Assembly (NCBI GenBank): GCA_018242605.1 | Contig: JAFEBP010000009.1 | Location: 231,010-295,009, forward strand | Origin: Planctomycetota bacterium | GTDB taxonomy: Bacteria; Planctomycetota; Phycisphaerae; Phycisphaerales; UBA1924 | Direction of reading: 5' to 3' | Length of the DNA: 64,000 nt | Shown here: in pieces, positions 44,309 to 53,537 of the stretch | Layout: every line of letters begins with the position of its first letter | How positions within the stretch are numbered: the stretch's first letter is position 1 | The notes under the pieces: generated by a model | Databases searched by the model: none | Seen by the model: only the letters and a program-made list of their open reading frames with translations | Told to the model about the DNA's origin: nothing | Program-made: the position numbers and the translations under genes

Positions 44309-45970
44309 ATGGTGCTTCGTCGTTTCGCAACGCTCGTTGGCGCTGCGCTGGCGTCAACCGCCGGTGCGCAGAGTTCGGTCTCCATCGACCTGACCGGCGT
44401 CTCCATCTCGTCAACGCCCACCAACCCGCCCGACGTCGTCCGCAACAGCGGGACCGCGACCATCTCCGCGGCACCGGGATACCTCTACACCTTCAACCCC
44501 ACCGTCCGCGGCACCGGCCTGCTGGGCGCCATCACCATCCCCACTCCCAAGCCTCTGGGTGATGTCCTCAACCAGTTCGTGCCCGGTCAGTACCGCGTAG
44601 TGACGGGCGCGATGCGTAACCCTCCCGGCACCCGCCCCTGCCAGGTCTTCTTCAACACCGTCGGCGGCACCTTCAGCGGTCTCACGATTAACCTCACGCT
44701 CGACCTCGACGTGCTGGCCGACGGCGTCGGCCAGGCGGCCGTGCGCAACATCTCCAAACCCTCCGGCCTGGGCCTGTCGGTCACCGCCGGTGGCGGAACG
44801 ATCCAGACCTGGACCCCCCCGCCACCGGTCTACACCGAGTGGCAGTTCGAGGGCAATCTGCAGTCCGTCAAGGAAAACGGCCTCGCCCCGACATCCGGCC
44901 CCTCCAAACTCCGATACCTCGACGATGCCCGCTTCGGCCCCATCCTCGGCGGCCCCGGCAACGAGAACAACCTCCCCAACCCTCCCACGCCCCAAGGCGT
45001 CACGGCCGCGCAGTCAGCCTTTGGCCTGGCCTCCTCCTTCGGCATCCCGCTCCCCGGCGGCGAGGACGACACGGTCTACCGCACCAGCCCGCCCCGCAAT
45101 CTCGCCGACCCCACCAACCGCACCAAATCCCGCGGCCTGGGCCTGCTCATGTGGCCGAACACCCGCGACTTCTGGCCCGATGACAAGATCGCCCAGTGGA
45201 CCTTTATCTGGGACCTCTACATCCCCGCCAGCGCCTGGGCCTCCGAGTGGCCCGTGCCCCTCATCGAAGACAATCACAACAACGACCAGGCCGCCGACTG
45301 CCTCATCCGCCAATCCGGCGGCTCGGGCTCGATCGGCTACGGCGTGGAACCCGGCCAGTTCGTCTCTTCCGCCCTGCTCGGCCCCAACCGCTGGATGCGC
45401 GTCGCCCTCGTGAGCGACGGTTACCGCCTCGCCCAGGGCCGCCTCTTCGTCAACGGCACCTTCATCGGCACCACCAGCGGCGACTGGGTCTACAACTCCA
45501 CCAAGTCCACCGATCCCCGCTACGGCGACGTCTCCACCGCGCAGCCCGTGGGCACCCCCGTCGCCCCGGCAGATTGGGCCGCGTGGGGCCAGTTCCCCAG
45601 CCCCTGGGTCTTCGCGCCCAACGCTTCGAACACCGCCCCCATGGCCTCCACCGTCTGCCTCTTCTCCGATCTCCAGGGCCGCGGCGAGTCCGTGTACGTC
45701 GCCAACATGCTCTTCAGCGACGAAGCCATGACCGACGCCCAGATCGCCGCCCTCGGCGGCACCAGCGCACGCGGAATCATGTTCCCGCGGCCACCCGCCC
45801 GCTGCGTCGCGGATTACAACGCCGACGGCGGCATCGACGGCGGAGATGTCGAAGCCTTCTTCATCGACTGGTCCAACGGCTCTGCCGCGGCGGACGTCAA
45901 CGAAGACGGCGGCGTCGACGGTGCCGACGTCGAAGCCTTCTTCACCGCGTGGGAGTCCGGCTCCTGCTGA
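44309..45970 (+). CDS. Exported protein with lectin-like domain and C-terminal dockerin-like tag
   Basis: 553 residues with a signal peptide (RFATLVGAALASTAGAQ). The central part (about 170-470) has concanavalin/LamG-type features: QWTFIWDLYIP, RWMRVALVSDGYRLAQGRL and FVNGTFIGTT. The C-terminus (about 497-553) has two calcium-loop-like repeats, DYNADGGIDGGDVEAFF and DVNEDGGVDGADVEAFF, and the protein ends in Cys. GAGG lies six bases before the ATG. It shares the tag type with the exported proteins at 50.2, 51.4 and 54.3 kb. Probably a surface or extracellular glycan-binding protein. Confidence 0.82.
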   Translation: MVLRRFATLVGAALASTAGAQSSVSIDLTGVSISSTPTNPPDVVRNSGTATISAAPGYLYTFNPTVRGTGLLGAITIPTPKPLGDVLNQFVPGQYRVVTGAMRNPPGTRPCQVFFNTVGGTFSGLTINLTLDLDVLADGVGQAAVRNISKPSGLGLSVTAGGGTIQTWTPPPPVYTEWQFEGNLQSVKENGLAPTSGPSKLRYLDDARFGPILGGPGNENNLPNPPTPQGVTAAQSAFGLASSFGIPLPGGEDDTVYRTSPPRNLADPTNRTKSRGLGLLMWPNTRDFWPDDKIAQWTFIWDLYIPASAWASEWPVPLIEDNHNNDQAADCLIRQSGGSGSIGYGVEPGQFVSSALLGPNRWMRVALVSDGYRLAQGRLFVNGTFIGTTSGDWVYNSTKSTDPRYGDVSTAQPVGTPVAPADWAAWGQFPSPWVFAPNASNTAPMASTVCLFSDLQGRGESVYVANMLFSDEAMTDAQIAALGGTSARGIMFPRPPARCVADYNADGGIDGGDVEAFFIDWSNGSAAADVNEDGGVDGADVEAFFTAWESGSC

Positions 45971-45983
45971 CCGCAGGCGCGTG

Positions 45984-47237
45984 TCAGTCCAGGCCCGGAA
46001 TCAGGTAGATCATCCGGTGATGGGCCTCGATCTTGTGCGTGCCCAGCATGGTGCACGTGCCCGGCGCCCAATCCTTCAGGTACCACACCGCCGACGACAC
46101 GTTTGACGGTCCCACCCCCAGGAACTCGTCGCACCGCGACGCGATGACCGCGTCGGCCACAACCTCCAGTCCAAGTTGGTACGGCTGGTGCTCGCCCGAC
46201 AGGTGAATGCCCACCTCACCGTTCACCCGAATGGTGTCGGCCACAACCACGCGATCTCCAAAGTGCCCCCGCAGCGCCTCGTACGCCCATTGACTGTCCG
46301 TCAACGCGAAGATCTTGAGGTTTGGGCTCCTGGCGATCCGCTCCTTGATGAGCCCGGGCAACTGCTGATAGATACTCACCAGTTCGTTCGACTCCTGGAC
46401 CTTGTCCGTGCCGCGAACATGCACCGCGAGCGTCGGCCCACCCGCCAGGCACCGCTGAAAGAACTCATCCGCCCGCGCCATCACCGCCGCCGACGGCCGC
46501 ACGTACTTCTTCATCAGGAATCGGTACACCTCGTGCACGCTCCGGCCGTGCAGCGGATGTTCCGGTGGTATCCACCGCATGATCGTGAACGCGCGGGTAT
46601 GAAAGTCCGACACCACGACGTTCTCCGGCCTCGCCATGCACTCAACCGCCGCCAGCCGCGAGCCCGGCCCCGTCCACTGCTGCAAGGGCGGAGCATCCAG
46701 GTTCTCCGCGTTCCATTTCGCGGGAAAGTACGTCAGCCCCGCCTGCCGGAGGTCCCTGAGCATGGGCCCGCCCGAGAGAGGCTCAAAATAAAGATCCCAC
46801 GCGTTGGGGTTGCGTGACGGATCGGCGAACTTGCTCCCCGCCCCCCACCAAACCACCGGTGTGCGCCCCGTGATCTCCGCGAGCAGCAACTGCCCCAGCA
46901 CGTGATCAACGTCGGCGAAGAACCCAGCCTTCCACTCGCGAATCAACAGATACCGCGGCCCGGGCGCACCCGCCGCGGGCTTGGCCGCCTCCGCCAGTTT
47001 CAGGTTCTTCGACGCCGGCTTGAAGTACGGGTCCAGCGCCAGCGCCTGCTGCAAAAACCGCTTCGCATGCTCCGGCGCCCCCACCGCCAGCGCCACGCGC
47101 CCGGCCAGGTTCCAGATCGCCGCTCGCTTGGGGTCCATGTCCGCCGCCTGCCACGTGAGCGCATCGGCCAGGCCCCACTGCTTCTGCGTGAAAGCCTTCT
47201 CCGCGTCCATCAGCCGTTGCACAACATCATCGGGCAT
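45984..47237 (-). CDS. TPR protein with fucosyltransferase-like domain
   Basis: 417 residues. An N-terminal TPR pair (about 5-75, with AAIWNLAGRVALAVG and AKRFLQQALALDPYFKPA) precedes a domain resembling alpha-1,6-fucosyltransferases of the NodZ type (about 95-417). The donor-binding motif LAVHVRGTDK is present, followed by a helix and IFALTDSQWAYEAL, and later DAVIASRCDEFLGVGPSNVSSAV, all in family order. It has no signal peptide, so it may act in the cytoplasm on a glycan precursor or protein. GAGGA directly abuts the ATG; an ATG at 47210 is an alternative. Confidence 0.75.
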   Translation of the reverse strand: MPDDVVQRLMDAEKAFTQKQWGLADALTWQAADMDPKRAAIWNLAGRVALAVGAPEHAKRFLQQALALDPYFKPASKNLKLAEAAKPAAGAPGPRYLLIREWKAGFFADVDHVLGQLLLAEITGRTPVVWWGAGSKFADPSRNPNAWDLYFEPLSGGPMLRDLRQAGLTYFPAKWNAENLDAPPLQQWTGPGSRLAAVECMARPENVVVSDFHTRAFTIMRWIPPEHPLHGRSVHEVYRFLMKKYVRPSAAVMARADEFFQRCLAGGPTLAVHVRGTDKVQESNELVSIYQQLPGLIKERIARSPNLKIFALTDSQWAYEALRGHFGDRVVVADTIRVNGEVGIHLSGEHQPYQLGLEVVADAVIASRCDEFLGVGPSNVSSAVWYLKDWAPGTCTMLGTHKIEAHHRMIYLIPGLD

Positions 47238-47392
47238 CGCATTCCTCGCTCGCGGACGGCCCCCGCATCACGAAGAGGCCTCGCCGCGTCGCATTGTACC
47301 AACACGCGATGCCGGCCCCTCCGCCCGACGCGCGGCCGAACACAGGCTAAGAATGATGCTCGCCGGGCCCGCACACCTCTCAGGAGAAATCG

Positions 47393-47842
47393 ATGCAGTA
47401 CGAAAGCCGTCTCCGCTATGACTCTGCCCGTATCCACGCCGCGGCCATCTACTGCTCCGACGGCCGCCTCGGCGAGCACTTCGACGACTTTCTTCAGCAA
47501 GGCCTCTCTCTCCCGCGCTATGACCGCGTCACACTCCCCGGTGGCCCCGCCTGCCTCGCCGGTCACCCCCAGGCGCACCTCGAAGAGCAGGGCGTCGTCG
47601 ACGAACTCCAGTTCCTCGTCGAGGTCCACAAGTTGAAGCGCGTCGTGCTCATCGCCCACTCCGGCTGCGCCTTCTACGGCAACCGCCTCGAACTCAAGGA
47701 GCCGCGCTTGGAACTCGTGCAGCGAGCGGACCTCGTCCGCGCCGCCGCGTTCGTGCACCGCGTCACCTCCCTCAACGCCATCGAGGCCTACTTCGCCCGC
47801 CTTGAAGAAGGACGCGTGCGCTTCGAGGCCGTCGAGGTGTGA
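47393..47842 (+). CDS. Small beta-carbonic-anhydrase-like zinc protein
   Basis: 149 residues. The first zinc motif CSDGR (21-25) and the second HSGC (89-92) match the CxDxR and HxxC ligands of beta-carbonic anhydrases, in the right order and spacing for a short form. The region between, with VTLPGGPACLAG, corresponds to the usual GG(A/P) stretch. It is shorter than typical enzymes (about 200), so it may be a divergent member with another role. AGGAG lies six bases before the ATG. Confidence 0.75.
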   Translation: MQYESRLRYDSARIHAAAIYCSDGRLGEHFDDFLQQGLSLPRYDRVTLPGGPACLAGHPQAHLEEQGVVDELQFLVEVHKLKRVVLIAHSGCAFYGNRLELKEPRLELVQRADLVRAAAFVHRVTSLNAIEAYFARLEEGRVRFEAVEV

Positions 47843-47851
47843 CGCCCCGCG

Positions 47852-48949
47852 TTAGCCCCCGGCAGACACGATCAACACCTCCATCGCCCCGTCGCGAGCA
47901 TCGCTCCGCGGCAGGTTCGCGATCGCGTGCTCTAGTTCGTGCAGGGCCTGCACCAGTTCCTGCGTCTCACCCAACCGTGCCACCGCATCGACCATCGCCC
48001 GGACATGCTCCACCGGGTGCGGATTGCTGAACTCATCCGGCGTCAGCCAGCCCGGGTTTTTCTTGATCTGCGCCGCCGTCGTCAGGATCGCCGTCTTGAG
48101 CGGCCCCGCCCACTCCGCCTTCACCACATCCGCCGGCGCGTACCGGATCAGGTCCAGACACCCATGCCGGTATCGTGAGTGCTCGTCCGTCAGCGTGCGG
48201 CCAAGCTGCTCATCAAAGTCCGGCACCTGCAGCGCCCGCTTGATGATGAACTCGCGGCACTCCGGCTCCGACCGATCCGGCAACGAGGCGATGAACACCC
48301 ACAGCGGCGACTCCGCGCTCATCTGGGCGTAGTCCTCGCGCAGCGCCTCCATCGGCGAACGGGCGCGGATCCGCTCCCACTTCTGCTCGAACGCGACGCG
48401 ATCCTCCAGCACCCGCCTGGCGTTCTCGTTGGAGTGCCGCACGTACTTGTACGCTCCGAACGCCCCCATCCCCAGCCCCAGCAGCGCCATCACCAACACG
48501 CCCGCGCCCGCGATCTTCGCCACCGCCGCGGCCCCCACGGATTCGGGCCTGTCCCACGCGCTCGCCAGCAGCAGGCCGCCCAGCACCAGCGGCCCGACCA
48601 CGCCGCACAACAACCCCATCGGCGGCACCCATGAACCCATCCGCTCCATCCACGCGATCAGCACGCCGTTCGCCGCGAGCCCGACACCCAGCGCGACCAC
48701 CGTGGCCACCACGCCGCTCGGCACCGAAAACACGTGAACCCACGCCAGCCCGCCCTTGCCCAGGCACACCCACGTCGCCACCAGCAGGAACACCCCGCCG
48801 ATGATGGCCATGAAGATCGGCACGACCAGCCCCATCGCGTTCGAGCCCTGGGGCACCTTCCCGGAAAAGCCCTCCGTCATCGCCGCGTTCAGCAGAAACA
48901 ACAGCAGCGCCGGCACCACCAGCACCGTCACGACAATCGACGCGAACAT
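47852..48949 (-). CDS. Membrane protein of unknown function
   Basis: 365 residues with about five predicted membrane helices in the first half: FASIVVTVLVVPALLLFLL, then LVVPIFMAIIGGVFLLVAT, a VFSVPSGVVATVVAL segment, GLLCGVVGPLVLGGLLLA, and GAGVLVMALLGLGMGAFG. A long soluble helical C-terminal domain follows (about 185-365). The ATG at 48949 was chosen because AGGAG lies five bases upstream. It is the last gene of a three-gene group with the two following entries. No family recognised. Confidence 0.7.
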   Translation of the reverse strand: MFASIVVTVLVVPALLLFLLNAAMTEGFSGKVPQGSNAMGLVVPIFMAIIGGVFLLVATWVCLGKGGLAWVHVFSVPSGVVATVVALGVGLAANGVLIAWMERMGSWVPPMGLLCGVVGPLVLGGLLLASAWDRPESVGAAAVAKIAGAGVLVMALLGLGMGAFGAYKYVRHSNENARRVLEDRVAFEQKWERIRARSPMEALREDYAQMSAESPLWVFIASLPDRSEPECREFIIKRALQVPDFDEQLGRTLTDEHSRYRHGCLDLIRYAPADVVKAEWAGPLKTAILTTAAQIKKNPGWLTPDEFSNPHPVEHVRAMVDAVARLGETQELVQALHELEHAIANLPRSDARDGAMEVLIVSAGG

Positions 48950-48972
48950 GTGAACTCCTGACTGTCTGGCCG

Positions 48973-49539
48973 TCACCGGTATTCCTCCTCCGGCGAACGT
49001 CGCGGCGCCGAGTGCGTCAGCGCATGCACCGGCGCGATGCGTTCAAAGACGTAGTTGGTCAATCCGTCGTACGTTCCGATCCGGGCCTCGCCGCACGTGA
49101 ACCGCACCTGGTCCAGGTCGCCCGCGAGCAGGATCGACACCTGCAGCCCCGACACCCGCGGGTCCTGCGCAATCGCCGCGAACGCCTCGCGGGCCGAGTT
49201 GGTCACCGTCGCGTCGACCGGAAAGTCGTTGGCCGCCTCTGCCGCACGAGCCGCGTCAACCGCGTAATACAGCCCCCGCAGCACCGGCCTCGCCCCGCCC
49301 GCCGCCGACGCGATCAGCCCGTCCACCCGCGCCGGCGCCTTCTCCAGCGGAGCCGTCCCCTGCCCGTCCTTGGCGCACTGTTCGATCGTGTCGCAACACG
49401 CCAGCACAAACTCTCGCGCCGCCGGTGAAAGGTCCTCGCTCGCCGCGAGCGCCGCCCGCCGCACCAGCCGCGCGGCCAGCAGCACCTGCCCCCACAGCGG
49501 CAACGCTCCAAACTGCTGTGGTTCAAAGGCGTACGGCAT
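48973..49539 (-). CDS. Soluble protein of unknown function, middle gene of a three-gene group
   Basis: 188 residues, Ala-rich and helical (LLAARLVRRAALAASEDLSPAAREFVLACCDTIEQC in its first third), then a mixed part with VSGLQVSILLAGDLDQVRF. No signal peptide and no membrane helix. AGGA lies eight bases before the ATG. It starts 30 bases after the next gene upstream and stops 23 bases before the membrane protein gene, so the three are probably one transcript. Confidence 0.68.
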   Translation of the reverse strand: MPYAFEPQQFGALPLWGQVLLAARLVRRAALAASEDLSPAAREFVLACCDTIEQCAKDGQGTAPLEKAPARVDGLIASAAGGARPVLRGLYYAVDAARAAEAANDFPVDATVTNSAREAFAAIAQDPRVSGLQVSILLAGDLDQVRFTCGEARIGTYDGLTNYVFERIAPVHALTHSAPRRSPEEEYR

Positions 49540-49569
49540 CGGTCTCTTCCTGCTGGTTGCAACGCCGCA

Positions 49570-49983
49570 TCACGCCGGCCAGTCGAACGACACGCTCCGC
49601 GCCCCATCCGCCGTGTGATCGGCCTTGCGCATCTGCACAACGATCTCGATCGACGAGGGCTTCCCGTCACGCACGTGCACCCGGTACTGCACCAGGCGCG
49701 GATCGCCCGCCGAAGGATCGATGCCGTTGCCCCATGTGAAGTATGGCTTCCCCTGCGCCCCCGCCGCACGCGCCGACAGCCGCATCGCCTCCGGCTCGAA
49801 CACCACCCCCGTCATGTGCCGCGCCTTGATCCGGACGCGCCAGCCCCCGCCGCGGTCCGTCTCCTTGTACGCTACGAACGCGTAATCGTCATTCAGCACC
49901 GCGTCGTACGCGTCGATCGCGCCGAGCACGGTGATGTCGTGCGTATCAGTGCTGGCGGGGGCTTCGATCAGTGCCGTGGGCAT
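49570..49983 (-). CDS. Small soluble protein of unknown function, first gene of a three-gene group
   Basis: 137 residues from the ATG at 49983, selected for AGGA five bases upstream. Beta-rich: AVLNDDYAFVAYKETDRGGG, YRVHVRDGKPSSIEIVVQM. No known motif. Codon use is like the neighbours. A longer open frame upstream (to 50100) lacks a ribosome site and is Arg/Gly-rich. Role unknown; likely acts with the two genes downstream. Confidence 0.65.
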   Translation of the reverse strand: MPTALIEAPASTDTHDITVLGAIDAYDAVLNDDYAFVAYKETDRGGGWRVRIKARHMTGVVFEPEAMRLSARAAGAQGKPYFTWGNGIDPSAGDPRLVQYRVHVRDGKPSSIEIVVQMRKADHTADGARSVSFDWPA

Positions 49984-50166
49984 GGGGTTCCTCGCGTGCG
50001 AAAAGTGCAACGGAGCGCACACAGCGCCCCTGCACCCCTTCAGTGCGAGAAATCCAGCTCCATTGACTAACCGGCGCATTCCACGGCCCCCGGCACCCAA
50101 ACAGGCCCCATCAATCTACAACCACCACTCGCCCCGCTCCAACCACCCGCCAACACCAACCCACGT

Positions 50167-51270
50167 TCAACACCCCCCGGCCTCCCACGCCGCGAAGAAC
50201 ACGCTCACGTCGGTCCCGTCCACGCCGCCGTCAGCGTTCACGTCGGCGTCGCACTGGCCGACCTCCCAGCGATCAAAGAACGCCGACACATCCGTGCCGT
50301 CCACGCCGCCGTCCTGGTTGAAGTCCGCCGGGCAATCCAGACAGGCGCAGATCGTCAGCGTCGCGCCCCCGCTCGTGGCGCTCCCGCAGAGGTTGCTCGC
50401 GCGCCCCCGGAACTGCACGACGTTGGGGTGGTTGCCCAGACGAACCCGCGAAACGCTCAGTTGCGACCCATTGACCCCCGAGAGATCGAACTGCAGGCCC
50501 GAACCCGCCTCGCTGAACGTGTCGCCGCTCAGCGCCACGTACTGACCGCTGCCCGCCGGCGACTCCACCTGCCACTCATACGCGATCGGACCCGTGCCCG
50601 ACGCATCCATCGAGAACACCGCCGTGTCCGAAGGGCACGCCTGCGTTGAAGCGGGCGAGGCGGTCAGCGCCGCCCCCACGCACGTCGAGTTGGCCAGCCG
50701 CACGTTGTCCAGCAAACTGTTGATCTGCGCGCCCCGCACCGACCTGAAGTTCAGCCGCCGAATCGGCGTGCCCGACACGCAGCCAATGAACCCCAGCGTG
50801 TTGGGCGCCACATCCACCGCACCCAGTTGAGCCCCATTCACGTCATACACCGACACCGTCACCGGCCCGAACGGGTTCACGGAAATATCAAACCCAATCG
50901 CCGTCCGCGGCGTGCTCATCACCAGATCAATGTCCTCATCCCCGTTGGCCGTCAGCGCCGCACCCGTCAGCGGCGACGGATTGATGACGTAGATATTCGG
51001 CCCCGGCGTCCCCGCGTGCCCGCTGTACGTCACGCCGTTCAGCGTCCACTCACCGCTCAGCACCGCGTTCACCGGCCAGAGCGATTCGGAAAACGTCGCC
51101 ACCAGCGCCGCACCGCTCGTCGCACTCTCCCACACCGGCCGCGAGAGCGTGAACCCCGTGCTCTGCGCACCCGCGCTCCCAACCGCGATCCCCACCGCCA
51201 GCCCCGCCGCCAGCCCCGCCGCCAAATCCACCGCACCGCCCCAACTTCCCCGATGGTTGAATGCCTTCAT
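50167..51270 (-). CDS. Exported protein with C-terminal dockerin-like tag ending in Cys
   Basis: 367 residues. The ATG at 51270 has GGAG six bases upstream and is followed by a long Ala/Gly-rich signal segment (DLAAGLAAGLAVGIAVGSAGAQ). The middle (about 40-210) contains GEWTLNGVTYSGHAGTPGPN and a sandwich-like region typical of planctomycete exported proteins; a second sandwich with TYEWQV-type strand (IAYEWQVESPAGSG) follows. The end carries CLDCPADFNQDGGVDGTDV and DVNADGGVDGTDVSVFFA, two calcium-loop-like repeats, with AWEAGGC as the last residues. Nearly the same tag occurs on the next two exported proteins. Confidence 0.8.
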   Translation of the reverse strand: MKAFNHRGSWGGAVDLAAGLAAGLAVGIAVGSAGAQSTGFTLSRPVWESATSGAALVATFSESLWPVNAVLSGEWTLNGVTYSGHAGTPGPNIYVINPSPLTGAALTANGDEDIDLVMSTPRTAIGFDISVNPFGPVTVSVYDVNGAQLGAVDVAPNTLGFIGCVSGTPIRRLNFRSVRGAQINSLLDNVRLANSTCVGAALTASPASTQACPSDTAVFSMDASGTGPIAYEWQVESPAGSGQYVALSGDTFSEAGSGLQFDLSGVNGSQLSVSRVRLGNHPNVVQFRGRASNLCGSATSGGATLTICACLDCPADFNQDGGVDGTDVSAFFDRWEVGQCDADVNADGGVDGTDVSVFFAAWEAGGC

Positions 51271-51436
51271 CGCATGCTCCAGAAGTGTGAAGAACCCGCC
51301 GCCACCACAAGCCGGCGAACGAAAGGGCCCGCGTGCAGTGTATCGGAGGCGCACACTCACCCCGGTCCGAAGCACCCCCGGCACCCACAAACAGCCTCAG
51401 TTCGCTGCATTTTCCGCTATGTTGAGCGATTATCGG

Positions 51437-52744
51437 TCAACCTTTGCGTCCAGCACCGCGTGAGCAGCCCCCCGCTTCCCACGCCGCGAAGAACACGCTC
51501 ACGTCGGTCCCGTCAACGCCGCCGTCGTTATTCACGTCCGCGTCGCACTGGCCGACCTCCCAGCGGTCGAAAAACGCCGAGACGTCCGTGCCGTCAATGC
51601 CGCCGTCCTGGTTGAAATCAGCGGGGCATTCAAGACAGGCGCACACTGACAGCGTCGCAGCGGCACTCGTCACGCTGCCGCAAGCGTTGGAGACGATGCA
51701 GCGGAACTGCCGGCCGTCCACGTCACCGGCGCCGCCTGTACAGGCGAGAGCGAGCGCAACCGTGTGATCGCGTGCGCCGGAGACGGTCGCGCACGTCGGT
51801 GATCCGCCGATGGCGAGCGGACCGTTTTCAAGGTTGTTCCAACCATCCGGGGCGGTGGTGTCCGCGACCTGCCACTGGTAGGTCAAGGAGTCGCTGCCAG
51901 CAGCTATGACCGAGAGGTTGGCCGTGCCGACCGAGCAAGTGCTGACCGAGTTCGGATGGGCGGCAATGACCGGGTTGTCCATGCGCACGTCGTCAATCAA
52001 GCTCCGGTTGAGCGAGTTGTCCAGACGACAAAATGCCCAATAGACGGTGTAGTTGCCGTTGATCGGCGTCAGCGCGCAGGGGATGTTCGTCAAGACCGAA
52101 TCTGTCGTGAAGTTCTGCTGGCCGCTGGTCAGGTCACGATACCGGAGCGTCGCGCTCGCACCAGGCTGGCCGAAGTCCAGCGCCAGTTGAATCTCGTACC
52201 AGTGGCCGAGGGTCATGGCGTCGCCGTACCGCAGGCCGCCCGGCCCCGCGATGGCGGTCCTTGGGACGTTGCCCGTAGCCGACCATTTGTCCATTCCGAA
52301 GACCAACGAATTACCAGCGGGCGTCACGGGATCCACTCCGCCGCCGAAGTAGCAATTGCTGTCGAAGACAGCCGAAACGAACTTCGCCTTCATGCTCCAG
52401 ACTACTGAACGGTGGCTCGATGAGTACACGATGGGGCACGGCAGGGATCGAGCCGCGCCAGTCGCGCTCCCGGTAGCGCCGTTCGCCGCGAGGCACTTGG
52501 AGCCATCAGGCCCCGCGCCGTTGAGCACCAGAGCAGGGTCCCATGGTGGCACCACCCAAACCCAGGCATCCTGTCCAATGATGCTGCCGTTGTTCAGGGC
52601 GTCAAAGGTATATGCGACCCCCGCCTGGCCGCGAGAATATTGCACAAAAAACAGGGAAACGATGACCGCCAGCACAGCGGCCCATGCTCGTTGCGATGCC
52701 CCGGGCAACTGGACACGATTCGCATTATTCCTGCTCGTTTCCAA
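51437..52744 (-). CDS. Exported protein with dockerin-like tag, start uncertain, apparent stop loss
   Basis: About 435 residues if translation starts at TTG 52744. A signal-like helix (AAVLAVIVSLFFVQYSRGQA) precedes a lectin-like domain (about 45-260) and a YQWQVADTTAPDGW Ig-like strand region, then CLECPADFNQDGGIDGTDV and DVNNDGGVDGTDVSVFFA. Relatives end at AWEAGGC, but here seven more residues (SRGAGRKG) follow because the expected TGA reads TCA. The start is unclear: TTG 52708 is another choice; an ATG at 52725 with AGGA nearby is out of frame, hinting at a frameshift; an ATG at 53110 with GAGGA is in frame but would put the signal helix 150 residues inside. Confidence 0.68.
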   Translation of the reverse strand: METSRNNANRVQLPGASQRAWAAVLAVIVSLFFVQYSRGQAGVAYTFDALNNGSIIGQDAWVWVVPPWDPALVLNGAGPDGSKCLAANGATGSATGAARSLPCPIVYSSSHRSVVWSMKAKFVSAVFDSNCYFGGGVDPVTPAGNSLVFGMDKWSATGNVPRTAIAGPGGLRYGDAMTLGHWYEIQLALDFGQPGASATLRYRDLTSGQQNFTTDSVLTNIPCALTPINGNYTVYWAFCRLDNSLNRSLIDDVRMDNPVIAAHPNSVSTCSVGTANLSVIAAGSDSLTYQWQVADTTAPDGWNNLENGPLAIGGSPTCATVSGARDHTVALALACTGGAGDVDGRQFRCIVSNACGSVTSAAATLSVCACLECPADFNQDGGIDGTDVSAFFDRWEVGQCDADVNNDGGVDGTDVSVFFAAWEAGGCSRGAGRKG

Positions 52745-53537
52745 CGCCGAGTTCCGCGTTCCGTGTCCGGAAGTCAGGCGCTCAGACGACCCAACGCCGG
52801 TAGTCGGGAGCCGGAGAGCAAGCAGAGCATGGCCGAGTTTGCTCCGGAGGGTGCGCTCGGCGCGAGCGAAGGGGGCGGTGTGAACAAGTGACCTACTCAT
52901 CGCGTTGGGTAGACAACCTCCCAGGGTCCCTGTGCTCGCGGCGGTGACGGGATGCGACAAGATCTTCACCGCGGCCGCCGAGTCCGCGTTTGGGCTCACG
53001 GAGGTATGCTCCCTTCCCAACGAGGCTGCTCTCGTGCCAACGAAGACGATCTCCGCCCCCGCGGAACCTCTCTCCGTACCCATCCAACAACGCTCCGTGC
53101 TAGGAATCATCGCAGTCTTCCTCAAATCGAGCCGGTATTGGTTCTGTATTGCCACCCGCGCCCGTCGCGGCGGGCCTGATCGACAGTATACCCAATTCCG
53201 GGCGTTCCGCAAGCGGTCTGTTGGGCAAATCGGGCTGGTCTTTAAGGGTCACCGAACGGGCGTTCTGCTTCAGTTGGTTATAAGACATGTTGAGTTCTGC
53301 GAGGCTCACAACTGGGTTTGGGTCACAGTGCCAACCGCCATCGATCTCACCGCTGCCCCATTCACCGCCCTCTGCACCGACGGCGGGAACAGCATCATCC
53401 AGACGGCCTCCGTCTTTCTATCGAAGACTGACTCGAGACTCCAATGCTCCCGCGCCGGCCGCACCAGCCATCCGCACGCCCATACCGGCGAACCCAACTC
53501 ATGCCAATTACCGATGGCATTCAGGCAGCATGTAGTC
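52745..53537. other. About 790 bases without a convincing gene
   Basis: Lies between the start of a tagged exported protein and the IS630 remnant. Several open frames exist on both strands but none has a recognisable domain with a good start; the frame of the exported protein stays open to 53212 by chance or as a leader. The only signal noted is a promoter-like pair at 53185-53212. Base composition is less GC-rich than in the genes nearby, which fits decayed DNA. Confidence 0.5.
53185..53212 (-). promoter_or_regulatory. Sigma-70-like promoter pair reading toward the tagged exported gene
   Basis: On the minus strand a -35-like TTGCGG (53207-53212) and a -10-like TATACT (53185-53190) are 16 bases apart. 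Downstream lies GAGGA before an ATG at 53110. It is about 440 bases from the favoured start of the exported gene, so it would make a long leader; its use is unproven. Confidence 0.4.

Noticed and set aside
53100..53309. A 69-residue minus-strand frame with MSYNQLKQNARSVTLKD near its start
   Set aside because: It has moderate composition but no ribosome site, no known family and lies in decayed DNA; too weak to call.
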